A DNA stretch of 46,666 nt from Psychrobacter immobilis (GTDB lineage Bacteria; Pseudomonadota; Gammaproteobacteria; Pseudomonadales; Moraxellaceae), in assembly GCF_904846225.1 (NCBI RefSeq), contig NZ_CAJGZJ010000022.1, positions 1 to 46,666 of the forward strand, in the 5' to 3' direction. Below are positions 41,601 through 46,666 of the stretch, piece after piece. Under the pieces are notes generated by a model. It saw nothing but the letters and a program-made list of their open reading frames with translations. It made no database searches and was not told where the DNA came from. The position numbers and the translations under genes were made by a program. Numbering within the stretch: the first letter of the stretch is position 1; every line of letters starts with the position of its first letter.

Positions 41601-41899
41601 ACGCGCATCAGCCAAAACGTTGGCTTATTGTCCCACCAAATAAGGATAGACTCATAAACGATAAATGCCAGCATCCACCATGCGCCAAAACCGAAAAAGC
41701 TATAGAGCAAGTCAGATAACCAAGCACCTGTCTCACCGCCCATATTATTAATCGTGGTCATATCACTACTGATGTGCGACCAGCTAGGATCATTGCCTGT
41801 ATACGTCATCAAAATGACAAACAGATAAACGGCCAGTATTGACCCAAGGAGGGTAAATATTCCTTTTTTTAAATACTCAATAAGCGGTGCTGATATCAC
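38627..41899 (-). CDS. ftsK: DNA translocase FtsK
   Basis: A 1,090-aa septal DNA pump. The N-terminus has four membrane segments (within about residues 12-185). A long, Ser/Thr/Asp/Pro-rich linker follows (about 205-585). The RecA-like motor has Walker A GTTGSGKS (K759) and Walker B 'MIVIVADEFADMI'. A C-terminal gamma domain (about 1025-1090, 'SSIQRKFSIGYNRAARIVD') reads polar KOPS sites and activates XerD. The start codon is GTG at 41899 with AAGG 10 bases upstream. It is divergent from trxB, as in related species. The linker shows little conservation, as expected, and all motor motifs are intact. Confidence 0.95.
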   Translation of the reverse strand: MISAPLIEYLKKGIFTLLGSILAVYLFVILMTYTGNDPSWSHISSDMTTINNMGGETGAWLSDLLYSFFGFGAWWMLAFIVYESILIWWDNKPTFWLMRVVAYVFLLLSASALFAQIVFLVQQVTNPVSTKLEGVAGGIIGLELQSRLAQLLSQWGSVLFLMAFVIITATFAFNIHWLTIYRKITTLSWFGSGVKNKNITPQNTTTEQNISKGNTKKAASEYEQLPLELQSSNHAQAVDNSGRFNNVLSDFLVNSGLTDSVKASMVAAKQATANQMAMANNVNSDYLNTAAVTPSSTIDKTISPTNTSTTSNPVIVPTRKVEPSFAWNDANTVDDLLASEHTAYNANSINYSEAAAFVSSSSSPESLNTDLSNTDSLNDVAPVSNHHLKIESSEAELSASQSIVSPKTRVIQPAVDEWVNSETAGHTIDESASPASTETTVGVDTLAASWLTEHADDLNPAAAQPDEAVESDSAEQEPSHHVVSPAVPEIPVAPVSIEVTPPVSVVSDMTPTNTPPANPKAAPTDNTATIVQPATTARPTMSFAVPEGDSSNHIADMMPEDDSRIDDVDSPVMPHISDDAAFSQKSRSMQTAAYRSALTPIPEISILDKPDPDRKPSYTIAELEQLSELLEIKLQEFNVKANVVNAIPGPVVTRFEVDLAAGVKASKVTGISRDLARSLSMASLRVVEVIPGKPYIGIEVPNKQREMVRLIELLNTEKFNDPKAQISMAMGKDIGGNPIITDLARAPHMLVAGTTGSGKSVLVNSMLLSMLLKYTPNELRLILIDPKQLELANYNDIPHLLTPVVTDMTEAASALSWCVAEMERRYQLMSLLKVRKLNEFNKKVIAAEKSGNPMLDPLWRPNDSVSISQAPKLKTLPMIVIVADEFADMIMQVGKQAEELITRLAQKSRAAGIHLMLATQRPSVDVITGLIKANIPVRAALRVNSKVDSRTILDSGGAEDMLGNGDMLFLGPGQIEPDRVHGAYVSDEEVNRVCDAWRERGAPDYIDNMAGNFELSSPSGGGSSSNASGEDDDLYNEAVGFIMETRKVSASSIQRKFSIGYNRAARIVDSMEEAGLVSSMGKSGKRELLM

Positions 41900-42318
41900 G
41901 TAAGATCTGCCTTGTTATTAATACTAAATGGTCGCCTGCGCATGACTAAGCCTAATCATGCTGACATAAAGTGCTGACATAGATATATCTAGCGAAGTGT
42001 TTAAAAGCCATTATTTGTCCTAGCAACTGCGTATAACAGTTATCTTTTGGCCCCTATCACACTTGGCATAACTTCTTATAATAACAAATAGATAGGTGCA
42101 GTGGCGACAGTCTTCTAAAGAAAGAGTGCAAGAAGATGAGTCGATACACGATTTAGACACAAAATCACACGATTAATTAAAATGGCTGACAGGATACTGC
42201 TAACAATTTTGTACAAATTCTATAAAATAGCCACTGTTTCTCATGGTTATAATTCAAAATTGTATTTCAAGGCAAACATGCTTTAATTCTAATGATTCCC
42301 ATGTTTGTTTTAGCAAAC
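41900..42318. other. ftsK-trxB divergent intergenic region
   Basis: The 558-bp gap contains no open frame with a ribosome site. It shows AACTG-N7-CAGTT (about 42022-42038) on the ftsK side, a TTTGTACAAA palindrome (about 42208-42217), and a GCAAACATG/CATGTTTGT inverted pair (about 42272-42310) before the trxB promoter. These are candidate regulatory dyads only. Confidence 0.4.
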
Positions 42319-42347
42319 TTGCACTTTGTGCCATATGGCCTTATGTT
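42319..42347 (+). promoter_or_regulatory. trxB: candidate trxB promoter
   Basis: TTGCAC (-35) and TATGTT (-10) are separated by 17 bases, about 110 bp before the trxB ATG. The -10 is imperfect. Confidence 0.4.
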
Positions 42348-42415
42348 ATTATCACACAGCAATTAGAAAAACCATATTAGTCGTATTTTTTGAATATTTT
42401 TTTTGATTATATTGA

Positions 42416-43480
<1,065 letters not shown>

Positions 43481-44278
43481 ATGGATAACTTCTCTCAACA
43501 GAACGATAAAGTCATCACGCCTGAGACCTTAAAAAGTCTTGGGCGTTATGACTTTCCTAATCCTATTTCTATCGATCCTGATGGGCTTGGTATCATCGCT
43601 ATAGGTGGTGATTTGGCACCCGAGACGCTGATTTCTGCTTATGCGCAGGGCCTGTTTCCTTGGTTCAATGAAGACGAGCCAATCGCTTGGTGGTGTCCTG
43701 AGCCAAGATGTGTGATGGTGCCAACGGACTATCAACCCAGCAAGTCTTTACGGAAGCAGGCAAATAGCGCACGTTGGCAAGTGACACTCAATCAAGCATT
43801 CGATGACGTTATCCATGCCTGTAGTTTACCACGTAGCGATGGGCTACCTGAGGGTGAGCACACTTGGATTCATGATGAGATGATCGAAGCTTACACTGAG
43901 CTACACGCACAAGGCTTTGCTCATAGCATCGAAGTTTGGGATGATAAAGGGCAATTGGTCGGTGGACTTTATGGATTAAAAATAGGCCGCATCTACTTTG
44001 GTGAATCCATGTTTCATCGTGCCTCTAATGCCTCAAAGTTAGCATTTTGGGGCTTGATGCGCTTGTGTGAGCAAAGTCATGTCGCACTCGTTGACTGTCA
44101 GCTACCAAATGACCATCTTATGAGCTTAGGTGCTGTCACCTTGCCGCGAGCTGATTTTCTTGTTCAATTGGATACCTTAATAAGTGATGGCTCAGTCAAA
44201 TGGCAAGGCGACTCGCATAAGCCATTGGCCGTGTCCCTACTCGATACGATAAAACCATGGCAACTTAAATTGAGATGA
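43481..44278 (+). CDS. aat: leucyl/phenylalanyl-tRNA-protein transferase
   Basis: A 265-aa enzyme that adds Leu or Phe from tRNA to N-terminal Lys/Arg of proteins, marking them for ClpS-ClpAP (N-degron pathway). Family signs are 'AYAQGLFPWFNEDEPIAWWCPEPR', 'EGEHTWIHDEMIEAYTELH', 'GLYGLKIGRIYFGESMF' and 'DCQLPNDHLMSLGA'. It starts one base after the trxB stop with no intergenic gap. In Pseudomonas the next gene would be ate and then infA; here a MerR regulator follows instead. Confidence 0.95.
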   Translation: MDNFSQQNDKVITPETLKSLGRYDFPNPISIDPDGLGIIAIGGDLAPETLISAYAQGLFPWFNEDEPIAWWCPEPRCVMVPTDYQPSKSLRKQANSARWQVTLNQAFDDVIHACSLPRSDGLPEGEHTWIHDEMIEAYTELHAQGFAHSIEVWDDKGQLVGGLYGLKIGRIYFGESMFHRASNASKLAFWGLMRLCEQSHVALVDCQLPNDHLMSLGAVTLPRADFLVQLDTLISDGSVKWQGDSHKPLAVSLLDTIKPWQLKLR

Positions 44279-44337
44279 TTACTCCTTTTCTATCGCTCCT
44301 CTCTTGCCATTAACAACTACCTATCGACGACATTATT

Positions 44338-44772
44338 ATGGCACTTGATACCTCATTCTTATTAATTGGCACACTAGCAACCAAGGCTAATACGACCAAA
44401 GATACTGTCCGCCATTATGAGCAACTGGGCTTACTAAAATCTCGCAAACGTCAGGCAGGATCGCGTCTATATACAGAGTTTCATCCACAATGTATCGAGC
44501 GCATCGAATTGATCAAAAGTGCCCAAGCCATTGGCTTTACACTGACTGAAATCAAAGATAGCCTCAACGATTATTACGACGGTCAACTTGATATTGGTTT
44601 ACAGCTGACGATTACTCAGCAAAAATTAGCACAAGTTCAAAAACAGCAAGCCAACATTAACCTTATGGTAGAGTTGCTAAGCGAACGTATCGAAGTGCTT
44701 GAAAGTATGAAAGCAAACAGTGACTACCAACTAAATACTGAAACCTGTAAAAAGAAAACATCGCCACGCTAA
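44338..44772 (+). CDS. MerR family transcriptional regulator
   Basis: A 144-aa regulator with an N-terminal winged helix-turn-helix ('IGTLATKANTTKDTVRHYEQLGLL' and 'GSRLYTEFHPQCIERIELI'), then a dimerisation coiled coil (about 85-125). It lacks the paired metal-binding cysteines of MerR/CueR/ZntR; the one C-terminal Cys (NTETCKKK) is isolated, so a metal-sensing role is unlikely. No divergent target gene is present. Only a weak ribosome site is seen. It is convergent with rimI. Confidence 0.9.
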   Translation: MALDTSFLLIGTLATKANTTKDTVRHYEQLGLLKSRKRQAGSRLYTEFHPQCIERIELIKSAQAIGFTLTEIKDSLNDYYDGQLDIGLQLTITQQKLAQVQKQQANINLMVELLSERIEVLESMKANSDYQLNTETCKKKTSPR

Positions 44773-44855
44773 AGACCATGACGCTGGTTTAGATTGCGTA
44801 TTTATCTTCAGCAGAATTACTTTCTCAATTTTTTAATTAGATTTTACTCACTTTA

Positions 44856-45326
44856 TTATCTATAAACACGCTGCATAATCAATGCGTCAATCGCTGGCTG
44901 GTCTAGCAATTTATAATAGCCTTTTCGCTGATGAATCATTGCAAACCCTTGCTGCTCATACAACGCTATCGCAGGGACATTATCTGCTCGCACCTCTAAT
45001 AACAGACTCTCTACCTGATTGCCCTGCAATAATTCATGCAACCTATTTAATGTCTGTGAACCCATTCCTTGTCGTTGATAATCAGGATGAGTACCTATCC
45101 GCAAGATTTCTGCTTGCTCAAAAAGATGTTGATAAAGACAGTAGCCAACGACTTTATCGCCTTGATAGACTACTAATAAATCAATACTATCCTGTGCCAG
45201 TAATTCTACTATGCTCTGATATGACCAAGCGTCTCGCGGTTGAATAATGGTTTCAATATCGGCAACGGCTTGAAGAATAGGCTTGTTTGCATTGGTTACA
45301 GCTTTTAGGTTTTCTATAGTTGGCAT
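44856..45326 (-). CDS. rimI: ribosomal protein S18-alanine N-acetyltransferase
   Basis: A 156-aa GNAT protein. It has 'EQAEILRIGTHPDYQRQGMGSQ' (acetyl-CoA loop, Q/RxxGxG/A), 'SLLLEVRADNVPAIALYEQQGF' and 'RKGYYKL' near the end, all typical of RimI. RimI acetylates the N-terminal Ala of ribosomal protein S18. The first ~15 residues are less typical. A clear Shine-Dalgarno is missing at the only suitable ATG. It is transcribed towards the MerR gene. Confidence 0.9.
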   Translation of the reverse strand: MPTIENLKAVTNANKPILQAVADIETIIQPRDAWSYQSIVELLAQDSIDLLVVYQGDKVVGYCLYQHLFEQAEILRIGTHPDYQRQGMGSQTLNRLHELLQGNQVESLLLEVRADNVPAIALYEQQGFAMIHQRKGYYKLLDQPAIDALIMQRVYR

Positions 45327-45425
45327 ATTTTGTTCTAATGGGTAGATTCATGAGTAAGGTGAATGGTGCGTGGTGTTGGCCAGTTTGATCCTTGCTCTCT
45401 ACGTTTTTTTGATGTCAGTGATAAA

Positions 45426-45899
45426 TTAGCCGACGTAGTAACTTATAGCTTGATTTGTGGCTTTCTCAAGGGGACTATTTTTTAGTTCTATTTTTTCGCA
45501 TTCAAAAACTATTTCTGTATCACCTAACAAAAATAGTGAATGTATAATATTATTATCAGGCGTTACGTCTACTTCATGTGCCATTATGGTCATTGGTAAT
45601 ATTTGACAATTAATATCAACATTTATAATATCAGAATAGATGATTTTTATTAAATCTCTGCCTTGTCTTTGCTCGATCTTCAATAATATTCTATCATTTT
45701 CTAAATCATAATAAATCGACTTGATTATTCCTTTATTAAGCGTCTTCTCTCTATTATCTATTCCATTTAAATCACTTGATAAAATCGAGCTTAAATCTTT
45801 CCTACGTTTAAGTATCTTAGGGACTACTTCATCATAGTAGTACGTAAAATCCCAAGTATGCTCTCCATAAGAATTTACAAAGTGTTTGATATGTTTCAT
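45426..45899 (-). CDS. orphan hypothetical protein, AT-rich
   Basis: A 157-aa soluble acidic protein I do not recognise. It looks alpha-then-beta: an N-terminal helical part (KILKRRKDLSSILSSDLNG) and alternating hydrophobic strands after residue 60 ('IIKSIYYDLENDRILLKIEQ', 'TEIVFECEKIEL'). There is no signal peptide or membrane segment. AAGGA lies 9 bases before the ATG, so it is very likely translated. Base use is far more AT-rich than rimI beside it, and the next gene is broken, so this is an accessory patch between rimI and tuf. Size and setting fit an immunity-like or orphan cargo protein, but that is only a guess. Confidence 0.75.
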   Translation of the reverse strand: MKHIKHFVNSYGEHTWDFTYYYDEVVPKILKRRKDLSSILSSDLNGIDNREKTLNKGIIKSIYYDLENDRILLKIEQRQGRDLIKIIYSDIINVDINCQILPMTIMAHEVDVTPDNNIIHSLFLLGDTEIVFECEKIELKNSPLEKATNQAISYYVG

Positions 45900-46075
45900 T
45901 ATAACTATCCTTACATCATATATTTTGGAGGTAATTCAACTAGCACTATGATGAGCGATAGCATAATGCTCACATCAATCGCATTTCAATGGTGTGTTAC
46001 GCCTTGTTTTTATTTTCTAGCCCACCCTACGCTTGTTACTATCTAAATAACTTCTCTTAATTTTCTTAATAGGCT

Positions 46076-46408
46076 TTAGCGCTCGTAAAACTTATTTCTA
46101 TAAATCTTATGACCTTTGTGTCTGTATTTTTTCCCCGAGTAATAGAGGTATGAGGAATAGTCATTGTCTATCATAATTCTTGGACCATTCTCTATAGAAT
46201 AATATGATCCAAAATCAATTTCTGAGTTTGCAGGTATTAATTCTACTGTACCAGCATTAATAAGTTTACGTGGGTCGTAGTCAAAAACGTCTATAGATTC
46301 GATATTTTCCCACCATTCTATAAGTTCTCATATATTAGTAAATGAGCTATACCAAATATATTCTTCAGCCCCATAATCAACTAAGATCTCAATAATGAGT
46401 TTGTTCAT
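46076..46408 (-). pseudogene. 111-codon orphan gene with one premature stop
   Basis: An ATG at 46408 (start MNKLIIEILVDYG) opens a frame that continues to a TAA at 46076, except for one TGA at 46328-46330 (codon 27). After the stop the same frame reads on cleanly: 'ELIEWWENIESIDVFDYD' and, at the end, 'YSGKKYRHKGHKIYRNKFY'. The product is acidic with many Tyr and is not recognised. A single base change would restore it, so it is a fresh pseudogene or a sequencing error. It is AT-rich like the orphan gene at 45426, which lies further down on the same strand. Confidence 0.65.
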
Positions 46409-46496
46409 TTATAATTCGTATCTCTATTGTTGCGAATAATTTTCAGTATATATATATTAAACCAAAGCCATCGTAAAATAATAATTATTCCCTACT

Positions 46497-46532
46497 CAAA
46501 AAAAAGCCACCCTCAAATAGAGGGTGGCTTTT
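46497..46532 (-). terminator. terminator of tuf
   Basis: A perfect 13-bp stem (AAAAGCCACCCTC at 46502-46514 with its complement at 46520-46532) has a 5-nt loop and runs into a T-tract on the minus strand, about 45 bp past the tuf stop. Confidence 0.93.
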
Positions 46533-46576
46533 CACTGATCAATCACGTCTATCAGAATACTCTGATATCGGTAATC

Positions 46577-46666
46577 TTAGTTGCTTACATTAGCAACAAC
46601 ACCAGCGCCTACAGTACGGCCGCCTTCACGAATAGCGAAGCGAAGACCTTTGTCCATAGCGATTGG
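46577..46666 (-). CDS. tuf: elongation factor Tu, C-terminal 29 residues
   Basis: The last 29 codons of a leftward gene are visible and the rest lies beyond the window. The residues 'AMDKGLRFAIREGGRTVGAG' followed by 'VVANVSN' are the conserved end of domain 3 of EF-Tu (the family reads GxRFAIREGGRTVGAGVV). EF-Tu brings aminoacyl-tRNA to the ribosome. It has its own strong terminator. In this lineage it probably ends the rpsL-rpsG-fusA-tuf operon, but that lies outside the window. Confidence 0.95.
   Translation of the reverse strand, partial: PIAMDKGLRFAIREGGRTVGAGVVANVSN

Noticed and set aside
42022..42038. LexA-type SOS box upstream of ftsK
   Set aside because: The dyad is AACTG-N7-CAGTT, so CTG and CAG are 7 apart rather than the 10 of the enterobacterial box, and the related Acinetobacter lacks a classical LexA.
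46076..46408. Selenoprotein with TGA read as selenocysteine
   Set aside because: There is no recognisable SECIS-like hairpin after the TGA, no redox motif around it, and the neighbouring codons are not cysteine-like in context.

Overview
The window reads as chromosome of a gammaproteobacterium of the Moraxellaceae, most likely Psychrobacter. This rests on moderate-to-low GC, gene orders typical of Pseudomonadales (map-glnD-dapC; ftsK divergent from trxB-aat), a lipase paired with a lipase-specific foldase, an Acinetobacter-type small membrane protein, and the protein sequences themselves. The genus is an inference; no rRNA is present. Most of the window is housekeeping or lineage-typical sequence. 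Short accessory patches lie at the left end (1-1.6 kb), around 16.8-18.7 kb, and at 45.4-46.4 kb next to tuf.

Layout. 0-1.6 kb: four codons of a leftward gene, an AT-rich stand-alone HEPN-domain gene and a dead DUF2256 copy. 1.6-7.1 kb: M48 metallopeptidase with a DUF898 membrane protein, an Old Yellow Enzyme reductase divergent from its likely LysR regulator, and two intact tiny DUF2256 zinc-ribbon genes. 7.2-16.7 kb, all leftward: an OB-fold/NfeD-like membrane protein, a YqiK-type flotillin, and a giant (about 2,056 aa) DUF3686/AAA+ 'DNA repair ATPase'. 16.8-19.3 kb: a MITE-like element, a TolB-like lipoprotein, a FosA homologue and a META-domain lipoprotein. 19.6-21.8 kb: lipase and foldase. 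22.1-31.2 kb: map, glnD, an unknown two-TM protein, dapC, then a CBS/DUF294 nucleotidyltransferase with a DEDDh exonuclease. 31.3-38.4 kb: PBP4-type DacB, two small membrane proteins, rlmH, a RimJ-like acetyltransferase, an extradiol dioxygenase-like protein and an amidase. 38.6-45.3 kb: ftsK, trxB-aat, a MerR regulator and rimI. 45.4-46.7 kb: an orphan gene, a gene broken by one stop codon, and the 3' end of tuf.

The best candidate for a poorly described system is the flotillin / OB-fold / giant AAA+ ATPase cluster at 7.2-16.7 kb. Flotillin with an NfeD/OB partner is a known membrane-microdomain pair. The huge ATPase beside them has DUF3686, a long coiled coil and an intact AAA+ core, and I know of no established mechanism for it. 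The cluster also carries non-coding structure: seven degenerate 16-bp tandem units running into the ATPase stop codon, ten 13-bp units directly behind the flotillin stop, and a perfect 13-bp inverted repeat about 80 bp before the ATPase start.

No tRNA, rRNA, CRISPR array, prophage or intact transposase gene was recognised. Several starts were moved from the longest open frame to an internal ATG because of Shine-Dalgarno spacing or family N-termini; each case is noted.
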